Below, one piece after another: positions 54,603 to 63,130 of a stretch of 64,000 nt of DNA. The first letter of the stretch is position 1; each line of letters opens with the position of its first letter. The stretch is taken from positions 42,117 to 106,116 of the forward strand of contig JBMDXB010000172.1 of assembly GCA_048594885.1 (NCBI GenBank), in the 5' to 3' direction. A program made the position numbers and the translations under genes. This DNA is from JBMDXB01 sp048594885. Its GTDB lineage: Bacteria > Acidobacteriota > Vicinamibacteria > Vicinamibacterales > 2-12-FULL-66-21. A model generated the notes under the pieces. The model had not been told where the DNA came from. It made no database searches and was given only the letters and a program-made list of their open reading frames with translations.

Positions 54603-54818
54603 TCGTCGTCCCCTCTCGCTCAGCCGTGCGACGGACATTCCGTGCGCGTATCATTAGCGACTGGGGCGGAAGGAGGAGCGCTGCACGGTGCTCACGGGAG
54701 ACGGTCTGCGAGCGTCGATACTCGACGACTCGATCGAGGCCCGAATTGATTGATGAATTTTCCAACGCCGGGAGCGTCGCGGTGCACGACATTGCTACGC
54801 GACTATGCCAGAATGTTT

Positions 54819-54863
54819 CTTCTAAGCCGAGGGTCGCAGGTTCGAGTCCTGCCGGGCGCGCCA
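54819..54863 (+). pseudogene. 3' half of the split tRNA-Arg(TCT) (partner of 42,196)
   Basis: It begins CTTCTAA then GCCGA, an exact complement of the TCGGC strand at 42,223-42,227, then GGGTC, T-arm GCAGG-TTCGAGT-CCTGC, CGGGCGC, G and CCA. Joined with 42,196-42,234 it makes a perfect tRNA-Arg. Its upstream flank (GAATGTTT) is unrelated to a tRNA. It is the displaced chromosomal 3' half, and 95 bp further right a second integrase gene ends. Confidence 0.9.
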
Positions 54864-54957
54864 GTTTTCGAAGGGTCCATGGACAATCCATGGACAATCG
54901 GTAGGGGCTCATGTTCACTTACGGGCCCTCCTCAGGATTCGTACGTAGTGTCCGGCT

Positions 54958-56193
54958 TCAGCCGGACTGACCGACGGCTTTCAGCTGACGCCGGCGCTCC
55001 CACACACCGGTCATCGCCTTCCGCAGTTCTTCGTCCGTGATGTTCAGGTACCGCTGCGTCTGCTTGATGTCGGCATGGCCGAGCATCAGCTGAATCGTAC
55101 GGATGTCCACGTGCTCCGCCAGGAGGCGACAGGCGCCCTCGTGACGGAGGTCGTGCCAGTGCAGGTCGATCTGCCGGAGTTTGGCGCGATCGACGCGTGC
55201 ACCGGGTTTCGCGCGCTTGGTTTCGTGCCCGTTGGCGATCAGGAGCAGCGACTCCCAAGCCGTCTTGAAGTTGGCCACGAACTCGCCAGCGGGCGATCCG
55301 AACACGTACGCGTTCGGGCCGAGGGACGCGCGGCGCTTGAGGACGGGCGCCATGCGTCCTTGCGGGTCGAATGGAATGCGGCGATTCTCCGCATCCTTCG
55401 CATGACGACCGGGGATGGCGATCTGGTGCCGCTCCCAGTCGACGTGCCGATTCTGAATCCGCAGCATCTCGCCGCGGCGGCAGCACGTTTCCAACGCGCC
55501 GATGATGCGGTCGTGCATCGCGGAACCGACGTACTTGTGTTCGGCTCCGCCCATCTGCCCGGATGCTTTCAGCAGCGTCTGTTCCTCGTACAATCCGATG
55601 CGACGATCGCGCTTGGTCTCCTCCTTTGTCCTGATCGTCACGCCGAATCGGTGGAACGGGGTTGTCGCAAGATACGGCGGATCCTGAAACCGTCCCCAGT
55701 TGATCGCCGCCCGCAGCGTGCTCAAGGCACGGTTCACCGTCGCAACCTCGCGGTCCTTCCGGTACGCCGCCTTGAAGCGGAGCACTTCTGCCGGCTTCTC
55801 CAGCGCCGTGACCGGCTGATCGCCGAGCACCGCCTTGATTGACTTGAGACGGCCTTTGATCGTCGCCGGATCGCGGAGCCCTTCAGCCTCGACGTAGTTC
55901 GCGTAGTACGTGTCGAGGAACTCGGCGACCGTGACGCCGATTGCGGCTCGCGGGACATCGGGAGGGATCCGAGGGTCGCGTCCTGCGACGATTTCCGCCA
56001 GGAACTTCGGCTCCCAGACCTTGACCGCCGTCTCTTTCGACGCGATCGGCGCCGTGGCGCCTCGGGCGATGGCGAATTCGTCAACCGGCATCCGCCACCG
56101 CTTTCGGTTGTGCATCACGTCGAAGTACCAGGGATGGTGACATCGAGGGCTCGCTCGACAGCCCATGTGCCTGCAGACCTTCCGAACAGCCAT
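54958..56193 (-). CDS. int: Tyrosine recombinase/integrase of the third island
   Basis: A 411-residue protein, unrelated in its N-terminus to the first integrase. It starts with a short Cys/His-containing stretch (CRHMGCRASPRCHHPW), a possible zinc-binding arm domain. The core-binding domain spans about 90-190. Catalytic residues: Arg in CCRRGEMLRI, His-x-x-Arg in WHDLRHEGACRL, His in LMLGHADIKQTQRYLNI with the nucleophile Tyr. An AAAGGAG ribosome binding site precedes the ATG. Its 3' end faces the tRNA half. Confidence 0.93.
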   Translation of the reverse strand: MAVRKVCRHMGCRASPRCHHPWYFDVMHNRKRWRMPVDEFAIARGATAPIASKETAVKVWEPKFLAEIVAGRDPRIPPDVPRAAIGVTVAEFLDTYYANYVEAEGLRDPATIKGRLKSIKAVLGDQPVTALEKPAEVLRFKAAYRKDREVATVNRALSTLRAAINWGRFQDPPYLATTPFHRFGVTIRTKEETKRDRRIGLYEEQTLLKASGQMGGAEHKYVGSAMHDRIIGALETCCRRGEMLRIQNRHVDWERHQIAIPGRHAKDAENRRIPFDPQGRMAPVLKRRASLGPNAYVFGSPAGEFVANFKTAWESLLLIANGHETKRAKPGARVDRAKLRQIDLHWHDLRHEGACRLLAEHVDIRTIQLMLGHADIKQTQRYLNITDEELRKAMTGVWERRRQLKAVGQSG

Positions 56194-56208
56194 AGATACT
56201 CCTTTTGC

Positions 56209-56475
56209 TTAGAAGACTTTCGTTGGTGCGCCTCGACTGATCCAGTCGAGGACATCATCTGGGCGAAACCTCCTTCCTCTGACGCCAAAGCGCTGCGACC
56301 GCAGCAGCCCGCGCCAGTACGCACGTCGAACGGTTTCTTCGTGGCAGCCGACGAACCTCGCCACTTCGCGCGCGGTCAACAGCCTATTGGGAAGGCCCTC
56401 CTCGTGTCGCGCGCCATCGTCAGCGAGGTGATTGTCGACCCGAACGGGTTCCGAATCCGAGAGCAGATTCCTCAT
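56209..56475 (-). CDS. Excisionase-like HTH (MerR-type helix-turn-helix) protein
   Basis: An 88-residue protein whose C-terminal 50 residues read LLTAREVARFVGCHEETVRRAYWRGLLRSQRFGVRGRRFRPDDVLDWI, the helix_turn_helix_17/excisionase pattern. The first 35 residues are acidic and probably disordered. It stops 15 bp upstream of the integrase start, so the two are one unit. It probably steers excision or regulates the integrase. Confidence 0.85.
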   Translation of the reverse strand: MRNLLSDSEPVRVDNHLADDGARHEEGLPNRLLTAREVARFVGCHEETVRRAYWRGLLRSQRFGVRGRRFRPDDVLDWISRGAPTKVF

Positions 56476-57237
56476 GGCCTCCTCCGAGGATCCGCGCCGA
56501 TCGGCATCGGCCGGCCAACGCCGGCAAAACGACGACCGGCGAACTGGGGGCGCCGCACCACGAATGGTGACGACGCCGATGTTGTTGGGAAACGAGCCGG
56601 GAGGCCCCGCGCGGGAGTGAAGGACCTGAGGTCGATCACCGATCCGGCGGCCGGCTCGGGTGCCCGGAGAGCATGGGGATCTGAGATCGCCGATGCGATA
56701 TCCGGGTTGAGCCGATGACGACCGTCAGCTTCTACTCCGTGACGGTGTCGGCGGATGCTCCATCCGCGCTGTGTCGGCTCGCGAGGCAGTCCGATGCGCG
56801 GGGTTGATACCTCGCGCGCATTCGCTGCCTCCAGGCGCTGCGACGAATTCTCGGATGTCGAGGAAACCCGTTCGCAGAAGCCTTCACTTCGGAGTCACCG
56901 GCCCATCCGTGGTGCGCTCCGGTGCAGCGGACTCTGAGGTCGCACCGCAGTGGTCAGCGCTGGTCGCTTGTTGCCGGTTGCCCTGAGTTGCCTCGTGCTG
57001 TCTCAGGCTGCTTCGTGCCGGCTGCGACCTTCATCCACGTCCCGGTGATCGGGTGCTTCCCGCGGGTGCTCTTAGAGCGACGAGCGCGAAGCGTGCTCCA
57101 CGCTGGTCTGAAACCGAACGTGGAGTGTGGCGATTGATCGCCACTCACGAATAATCAGAACCTACGCCTGTCGGTTCAAACTGTCAAGCCGCAGCGCAGA
57201 AGCCGCAGCGCAGAAGCGCAGCGCAGAAGCGACCATG
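56476..57237. other. Long gap without recognisable gene, with a 14-bp tandem repeat
   Basis: About 760 bp upstream of the excisionase gene. Reading frames exist but have no domain-like composition. Three near-identical copies of a 13-14-bp unit (GCCGCAGCGCAGAA) lie at 57,188-57,228, directly behind the membrane-protein gene. The region could hold the integrase/excisionase promoter, a leader RNA or a decayed gene; I cannot tell. Confidence 0.5.
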
Positions 57238-57798
57238 TCATTCCTCCTCGACGTCGTTCGGCTCGATGTCTCTTCTCGGCGAACGGACCTTTTCGATGAG
57301 GCCCGAGATCCCCTTCGAACCCAGGATCAAACCCAGTCCAGCGAGGATCTGAATGGCGACACCGACGGCTCTCGCGTTCATCTGGCCGCTGTAATGCTGC
57401 TCCATTTGGAATCCTGCTGGGAGCGAGTAGTAACCCGCCGCAAGTTCAGCAAGATTGGGCAGCCCGTACACGACAAGGTAGATACCGACGCCAACCAGCA
57501 CGGCTCGTTCCAAATCGAGTGCTGTTACTGTGCCGCCAACTCCGTGAGACACTGCCTCCTGCCAAGCGAACTTGGCGATCGCCGCACTCCCGAACCACAA
57601 AACCGCCGCGACGACCAAGGTCGCGATCTGTGCGATCAGATTGGCGCGAAGAGAAGCGGCGATGAACTCAGCTTGTTCGCCGAAATCCCCTTGTTGATAC
57701 CAGTTCGCAAAGAACCCCGGTACTCCGATCAAGACTCCGATGACCAGCCAGAGAGCCATCAATCTGATTGCAGCAGCAGTCCAGCCAGTCGGGTTCAT
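57238..57798 (-). CDS. Hypothetical membrane protein
   Basis: The protein is 186 residues from the ATG at 57,798 (the frame is open to 57,912). Four hydrophobic segments are visible (about 8-28, 52-75, 95-115 and 145-165), with a charged C-terminal tail ending in DVEEE. I do not recognise the family. It lies behind the next membrane-protein gene in the same orientation on the third island. Confidence 0.6.
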   Translation of the reverse strand: MNPTGWTAAAIRLMALWLVIGVLIGVPGFFANWYQQGDFGEQAEFIAASLRANLIAQIATLVVAAVLWFGSAAIAKFAWQEAVSHGVGGTVTALDLERAVLVGVGIYLVVYGLPNLAELAAGYYSLPAGFQMEQHYSGQMNARAVGVAIQILAGLGLILGSKGISGLIEKVRSPRRDIEPNDVEEE

Positions 57799-57954
57799 GT
57801 GTCGCTCCGAAACAGTGCGCGGTTCCTCGCGCTCCCCGCGCGCAACCAAGAAAACGGACAGCAACTGCGCAATTCCCGTGAACGCTCGCGCACATGCAGC
57901 CGCAAACAGCAACGTTACCGATGCCAGCGGTGGGCACCGGATCCGCGTGAATCG

Positions 57955-58584
57955 CTAATCCGTCGACACCTGATACCGCTCGAACCGACCGGAGCCATCT
58001 AGCCATATCAGGAGCCATTCCGAGTCCACACCAAACATCGAATCGCGCTCGCGTCCCAGCAAGTAGATCAGATCACGGCCCGTATTCGCAAAGTACGGCG
58101 TATCGAGAGAAGGGCCGAGCATCTCCTCCAATTCCCGGCGATCGCGACCTGGCAGCACGTTGTTGACGACATCTCCGAGCATCTTCTGTCGAACGCTGAT
58201 GTCGCCGCCGGCAGACTCAGACGCTGCCTCGTCCTTCCACTGAGCAGAATCAAACGTCAGGAGGTGCGAGCCTGAGGGCAGTGCGCCTCTGATCGCTGCT
58301 GATAACCCGTAGGCAGAGCCGAAGAGAAGCAAGCCAAGTATCGAAAGACCCAGCATCGAGAGATACTTCTCTTGGCGCGGCGAAGTACGCGTGCGCGACA
58401 CGAACAGCCGGATTGCTCCCCAGCATGCGACTACGATCAACGCGACAAGTGCGAACGGGAGTGTCAAGACGTACACGAAGTATGCTGCCGTCGCACGGAA
58501 CGCGGGCCACCATTCCGGGATCAGAAGCAGCCCGAAGTAGACGATCAACGCGATCACGACGGTCAGCCTATGAGCTGTGGCCAT
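57955..58584 (-). CDS. Hypothetical membrane protein with soluble C-terminal domain
   Basis: A 209-residue protein with three membrane segments in the first 115 residues. The soluble C-terminal part (about 115-209) has LPGRDRRELEEMLGPSLDTPYFANTGRDLIYLLGRERDSMFGVDSEWLLIWLDGSGRFERYQV, resembling the lipoprotein SmpA/OmlA-like small fold in which GxSR..V/D..LG sets a helix-turn. The function is unknown. It ends 156 bp upstream of the next membrane-protein start. Confidence 0.6.
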   Translation of the reverse strand: MATAHRLTVVIALIVYFGLLLIPEWWPAFRATAAYFVYVLTLPFALVALIVVACWGAIRLFVSRTRTSPRQEKYLSMLGLSILGLLLFGSAYGLSAAIRGALPSGSHLLTFDSAQWKDEAASESAGGDISVRQKMLGDVVNNVLPGRDRRELEEMLGPSLDTPYFANTGRDLIYLLGRERDSMFGVDSEWLLIWLDGSGRFERYQVSTD

Positions 58585-58609
58585 AGCTCTGCAGTGTTTG
58601 GTTTCGCGA

Positions 58610-59329
58610 TCACGGCTTCTTCGGTTTCAGCATCAGGATGTGTTCGAACCGCTCCCCGACCGCCCCGACCCACACCTCACGGCGTGTTCCTGGGTACCTC
58701 GCGAGCTCGTAGCCTTGTGCCAGGCAGCTGTCTCGATTCACAAACAGCGGAAGCGATGGCTCATGTCCTTGGGCTCGGTAGTGTTCTTCGATTCCCTTCA
58801 GCACGGGATCGTTCATTTTCCCGATCTTGAACGGTGCATCGCCGGTCAGCATCCGACGAAGATCATCGCGCATAGCCACCGTGTTCTTGCTGCCTCGCCT
58901 GAACCAGACCTGCCCTTCGAACAGCACGCCGCCCAGACTCGATGCCACAACGTGGGGGAAATCAGGAACGCGTATGACGGTGATCACAGCGACGATTGTT
59001 GATGCGTCCCAACGAATCTCCTCGTACCGAAACGTCGGTGCCACGTCGAACGTGTTCTCGGCCCATTGTTGAAGCTGAGCATCATCCAAGGAACGGCTGA
59101 CGCCACGAACGTGACGGTCTGCCCCGACGTCTTCGACACCGTAGACCAAGTACGCGCGCTCACTTCCGTGGCCGTTCGCGAGTGCGACCACGTCCTTCAG
59201 CAGTTTGGCCCGTCCCGTATCCCAGTTCGCACCGCGAGCACCGAGCAGCTCGCCTGGGAAATCGCGCTTCCAGTCCAGGTACGTGCTCTCGCTTTCGAAG
59301 AGCAATTTCTCCAGGTCATCGCGAGTCAT
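58610..59329 (-). CDS. AlbA_2/Schlafen-type putative DNA-binding protein
   Basis: A 239-residue protein. The N-terminal domain (about 1-140) matches AlbA_2 (divergent AAA-4): LLFESESTYLDWKRDFPGEL (the E-x-x-x-L/D-x-K-R entry), KDVVALANGHGSERAYLVYGVED and GVLFEGQVWFRRGSKNTVAM. Schlafen-group proteins bind or cut nucleic acids and often occur on defence islands, alone or with other domains. The C-terminal 90 residues are unknown. Confidence 0.82.
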   Translation of the reverse strand: MTRDDLEKLLFESESTYLDWKRDFPGELLGARGANWDTGRAKLLKDVVALANGHGSERAYLVYGVEDVGADRHVRGVSRSLDDAQLQQWAENTFDVAPTFRYEEIRWDASTIVAVITVIRVPDFPHVVASSLGGVLFEGQVWFRRGSKNTVAMRDDLRRMLTGDAPFKIGKMNDPVLKGIEEHYRAQGHEPSLPLFVNRDSCLAQGYELARYPGTRREVWVGAVGERFEHILMLKPKKP

Positions 59330-59382
59330 CGTCAGCTCGATTCGAAGCGTCGGTCACTTCGAGTGGTGAGGATCCGCACGTC

Positions 59383-60273
59383 CTAGTCGCTCTTTCCCGG
59401 CTCCCCCGAACCCGGGAGCGGCCCTTGAGGCTCGACGTCAGCCTTCACCCAGACGTATTTGAAATCATCGGCGAGGCTGTGGTACGGCTCCTCTTGAAGG
59501 TTGAAGTGATTGACCTGGACCTCCAGGACGTTGAGCAACAGGGCATGCGCTGTCACCAGGACTTGGTCTGACAGGGAGCGGTCTAAACGATCTCCATAGC
59601 TGATGCCTGCATGTTCATCGTTTGGGTCGCCTTCCAGCCGCGGAAGCAATCCTTCGAGGCTCGGATGGGCCTGCAAGAGTGGCTCGTAGTAGGCGAACGG
59701 AACGAACTTACCCAGGCCGACCTCCTCGGCCATGTCGGGCAGCGGGACAGGCGTCCACCCGACGCCCATTTCGATGTAGCCACATTTTGGGCACTTGCGT
59801 GTGCGGTAGTCCTCCTTCACAGCGGCATACCGTTTGCGCGCCTCCTCGACCTGCTCACGCGGAAGGGCGTCCTTGCCCCAGAATCGCTCGACGGCTGCGA
59901 TTTGCTTGTGCTTCGTCACATGGTAGTAGGCGAAGTAACGATCGACTTCCTCTGGATGCTGATGGAGGTGCTTCAGAAGCACGACCCGCTCGAACATGCT
60001 CCTCAACAGCTTCTGTGCGCCGTAGCCCTCCGAATTGCCGCAAAGGACCAATATCTCGAAGAAGTCATCGACACACTGGCGTCCGATGAAAAACACGAGC
60101 ACTTCCGTCTTTTCGACCTTGCTCAAGGTCCGAATGAATGCTGCATTGAGGGCGTCGCGCAACCGGCCGAATCGCTCCAGAAAGCGCGAGTTCCGTGCGC
60201 CGAATGCGGTCCACTCCGCGGCCGTTCCGAACCGGATGTCCGGATCGGTCCAGTCTTCTCGTTGCTGCGTCAT
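59383..60273 (-). CDS. DUF5677-type protein
   Basis: The protein is 296 residues from the ATG at 60,273. The helical core contains LVFFIGRQCVDDFFEILVLCGNSEGYGAQKLLRSMFERVVLLKHLHQHPEEVDRYFAYYHV, the DUF5677 pattern, followed by an insertion with a Cys pair (KCPKCGYIEMG) and WTPVPLPDMAEEVG...YEPLLQAHPS. The function is unknown; members are scattered and often lie on mobile islands. It ends 53 bp before the AlbA_2 gene in the same orientation. Confidence 0.7.
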   Translation of the reverse strand: MTQQREDWTDPDIRFGTAAEWTAFGARNSRFLERFGRLRDALNAAFIRTLSKVEKTEVLVFFIGRQCVDDFFEILVLCGNSEGYGAQKLLRSMFERVVLLKHLHQHPEEVDRYFAYYHVTKHKQIAAVERFWGKDALPREQVEEARKRYAAVKEDYRTRKCPKCGYIEMGVGWTPVPLPDMAEEVGLGKFVPFAYYEPLLQAHPSLEGLLPRLEGDPNDEHAGISYGDRLDRSLSDQVLVTAHALLLNVLEVQVNHFNLQEEPYHSLADDFKYVWVKADVEPQGPLPGSGEPGKSD

Positions 60274-60331
60274 CCGACTACCTCTAGGCGAGCCTAATGT
60301 TTTGTTGCTGCATTGGTGCGGAACGCACCTC

Positions 60332-62149
60332 TCAACGCAGGATAGTGACCGTACATCGGCCTTTGGCCTCGAAGTCGCGCTTGAATACGGCGTCGGCGGC
60401 GATCCGCCGGTCCGGGTCGTAGACAAGGAACAGAATGTGGGCGCCAGCCGGGTACTTGGTGAGGTCTGCCGCGATCCCCTCCGACGCCTTGGAAGGAGGC
60501 GTGCCCTCCCGGATGAACTTTGCCTCAACGAGCAGCGCGGAGTCGACGATGTGGTCAGATGTGACGCGAGCGCACGCGAACGGGACCGATGGGTGTTCGC
60601 TAATCAGCTCGTGGTGCGAACCGATCACTGCCGCCAGCTTCGCATTAAGATCGTTTTCGTTGGATGGCCCCTGGACGCGGAACATATTGCCTATCGCCTT
60701 ACACGCGATCTCGGAGATCGCATCGGCCAGCCGCAGGACTGCTGGCCGTAGGTGCTCCCGCGCAGAGACGAGGCTTGGGAGACTCCCCGGCGTCAGCGGG
60801 GCCAAAGGATCATCGTAAAGGTCGCGGACTCGTAGCAGACCGCGCCGAACATTTTCGCCGTGCGCGCGCATCAATCGCCAGACTCGGTCGACACGCTCAA
60901 GGTCACTCCCCTTCGTCGGGAGCGCGTCGAGAGCATCGGCGAGCTCCGACAGATACTCCTCACAAAAGCCGTCGACGGAGCTGTCTGCGAAGTGTGCGGC
61001 TTGCCGCAGATAGTCGACAGTCGTCGTCTGTGACTCCTCGTCTGGGATGGGTTGCCGGGCGTGTGTACAACGCGGCGTCGTCCCGCTGTTCTTGCGCGGC
61101 AGCGAAGACCGCGAGGCGGCGGTCCACGCATTGAAAGCAGCGTCCGCAGTGCGTCGCCGCGCCCTCACGCTGAAAGGTCCGCGAACAGCTTACGCTCGAA
61201 GCGATGAGGTCACCGTGTCCGGCTGCGACTAACCGGTCCACCACGTCACGTTTGGTGAGCCAGAACGCGGGCGACTGAATTTCGAACGGTTCCTCCGCGA
61301 CCAGGCTAAGTACCTTCTGCATGCTATCGAGCGTTCGCGGGTGCGTCGTCCGCGATGCCCTGGCGTTAGCCAAGTCCTCGCGTCGCCGGAGGTTCAGGCT
61401 GGTGACGCCATTCTCGTAAACCGTGAGGAGATTCGTGCGATAAGCGCGCGCGAGCGCGAACCCAATGGCGCAGTAGAGAAAAGAACGACTCCGCTGCGTC
61501 TCCTCCGCAGCGCGCACGCCCGTGAGGGTGCATTCGAAGCCGTAGAGCGTTGCGCGTCCGGGGAAGCGTGTGTTGAGAGCCTGCGCAAGTTCCCGCTGCA
61601 CCTGCTTCGTCCCCGGCTGAGATTGGTGGCTCACCAGGACCAGCGAGGCATCCGTGCTGGCGAGCGTCTCGACCGCGCCGCTCAGCGAGTCGAGTCCGCC
61701 CGAGAACAGCGTTACGCGATGGTGCGGTCCGGCCCGCGGAAGGACTGTCCCCTCTTGATCGAACAGGCTTGTGGGTGGGGTTCTGTGGCCGCCAGAAAAT
61801 ACGAACGCGAAATCCGAGTGACCGGTCATGAAGGTCAGACATCCGCGAAGCGCGTCCTGCACGTCGGCGCGATTCCAGAAGTCCACGTCTCGAACGCGCA
61901 TCCTGAATCGGAATCTCCTGGACCACGCGTGGAATTCGACGGCCTCGCGGCTGCCGCGGCGCGTGTGTCTGTCGGCCGCGTAGATGTATGCTGCCAGTTC
62001 CAGCAGGTCCAGCGTGCGCGGCGGGATGTGGAGAAGGTCCTTCACGATCGCGGGAGGCCGAGGCGAACATTCCGCTTCGCCGAGTCCGGTCGGTACTCGA
62101 GGCGAAGCGGCTTCTTATGCCCTTCGGCAGCTGCGCCGTTGCAGCACAC
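60332..62149 (-). pseudogene. QueC-like ATP-dependent enzyme with C-terminal PD-(D/E)XK nuclease-like domain, two frameshifts
   Basis: Three frames join into one protein of about 605 residues. From a GTG at 62,149, CCNGAAAEGHKKPLRLEYRPDSAKR reaches a one-base deletion near 62,053. The next frame (to 61,055) holds RTLDLLELAAYIYAAD, the PP-loop LFSGGLDSLSGAVETL and the QueC-type zinc site CSRTFQREGAATHC-GRC-FQC. A one-base insertion near 61,055 leads to the third frame: a helical domain (DSSVDGFCEEYLSELADAL) and, at the end, DSALLVEAKFIREG plus FLVYDPDRRIAADAVFKRDFE, a D-ExK nuclease-like core. QueC makes preQ0; QueC-like proteins of Qat and type IV CBASS instead modify proteins. It lies 14 nt after its partner gene. 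Confidence 0.75.
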
Positions 62150-62163
62150 CTCAATGGTAGGGC

Positions 62164-62945
62164 TCACCGCGCCGACGACTCCCGCAGAAGCTCCTCGCGG
62201 AGCTTGCCCATCGCGAACGAGAGAAACGCGACGACCGCACCGCGGTCAGGTCGCGAGCGCCGCGCGTACTTGTTGTACCAGCCGGCGGCGAACGACTGCG
62301 CGATCTTCGTTGTTTCAAACGAGTGCCGCGCTAGCGCATCCACGTGTCGTTCGAGGCTCTCAGCAAACCGTTCACGGGCTTCGATGGACGGAAGCCGTGC
62401 CGAGGCGCCTCGCGGTCAAGAAAGTACTTGATGTACCGCTCGGTGAACTTGCCGAAGAACACTCGGCAGAGGTCCGAAAACGCGCCTGCGTTACGCGCTG
62501 CCTCCCAGATGTGGCTCGCCGTTTGAGCCGAACCGAATAGGTCGCCCTGCTTCGATCGTTCTCTCGTCCAGAACGCGATGACGTCGGCTGCTGCTCGCTT
62601 TGCCAGGTCCGCGTATTCGAGGGAATCGGCATGCGCATCGACCCACGATTGCATCTGTGCGGTCAGTCGCAGCGGGGATGGCTCGCTCGAGAGGTTGACC
62701 CTGGGCGCAACATCCTCTGCGGCGCCAGTCTCGGGCTGAGAAGTCGCCAAGCCGAGAATGAACCCAAACGCAGCCTGGAAGCCGGGGTCCGTAGGGATGC
62801 GGTCGAATCGCTGGCGGACCTTCAGAAGGGTGGCCGTCGCAACTGCCGGCACCGTCTCTGGCGTGTCCGCCGTCGCGGCGATCTGATGGACAAGCGCGCG
62901 CCATTCCCGCGTACGTGGGAGAACCCCGACTCGCTCATGACCCAT
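62164..62945 (-). pseudogene. Partner protein of the QueC-like cassette (Met-Gly-His start), one frameshift
   Basis: It starts MGHERVGVLPRTREWRALVHQIAATAD at 62,945. The frame stays coherent through GDLFGSAQTASHIWEAARNAGAFSDLCRVFFGKFTERYIKYFLDRE. A single missing base near 62,410 sends it to an early stop at 62,331. The other frame then continues ASARLPSIEARERFAESLERHVDALARHSF to a natural stop at 62,164, about 260 residues in total. I do not recognise a named domain. The N-terminal Gly after Met and the pairing with a QueC-like gene recall QatB, but the rest of the sequence does not obviously match it. Confidence 0.7.
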
Positions 62946-63032
62946 GTCTTTTCCTTTGCTGCAGTTAGGCTGGACGGAATCTACCACGGCTGTGGTCAGC
63001 CCGTTCCGTCGCTCCGGTAATTGCGATCACCA

Positions 63033-63100
63033 GGGAGCGCGCCGGGCGAGTCAAGGGCGCGGAGCGGCGAAGCGGACCCTTGACGCGCCCAAGCGCTCCC
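63033..63100. terminator. Long GC-rich hairpin between the PIN gene and the QueC-cassette
   Basis: Imperfect inverted repeat: GGGAGCG...GTCAAGGG on the left, CCCTTGAC...GCTCCC on the right, with about 20 bp between. No T-tract follows on either strand, so it may be a REP-like hairpin or mRNA stabiliser rather than a classic terminator. It separates two minus-strand units. Confidence 0.5.
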
Positions 63101-63130
63101 GCAAAATGAATCCCCGGAGCGACGGTTGGA

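Larger units (their letters stand above)
47068..54818. mobile_element. Putative integrated segment 2 between two orphan tRNA 3' halves
   Basis: The segment is bracketed by CTTCTAA plus a 3' half at both ends (47,061 and 54,819), the footprint left when an element that carries its own tRNA 3' half displaces the resident one. No integrase gene is inside. Cargo: CPBP protease, DUF5916 protein, methyltransferase, MocR regulator, cupin, DUF5916 remnant and a double-GNAT protein. It may be a degraded element or an island mobilised by a neighbour's integrase. Confidence 0.5.

Noticed and set aside
56203..56220. CTTCTAAGCAA on the minus strand, like a tRNA-Arg core
   Set aside because: It is formed by the excisionase stop and the integrase ribosome binding site; no T-arm or acceptor strand follows.
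60332..61168. Separate 278-residue gene
   Set aside because: Its first 40 codons overlap the QueC-like frame; removing one base near 61,055 joins it smoothly, so it is the C-terminal part of that gene.
60300..63000. A full QatABCD or CBASS system
   Set aside because: No KAP-type ATPase, TatD nuclease or CD-NTase is encoded nearby, so the name cannot be used.
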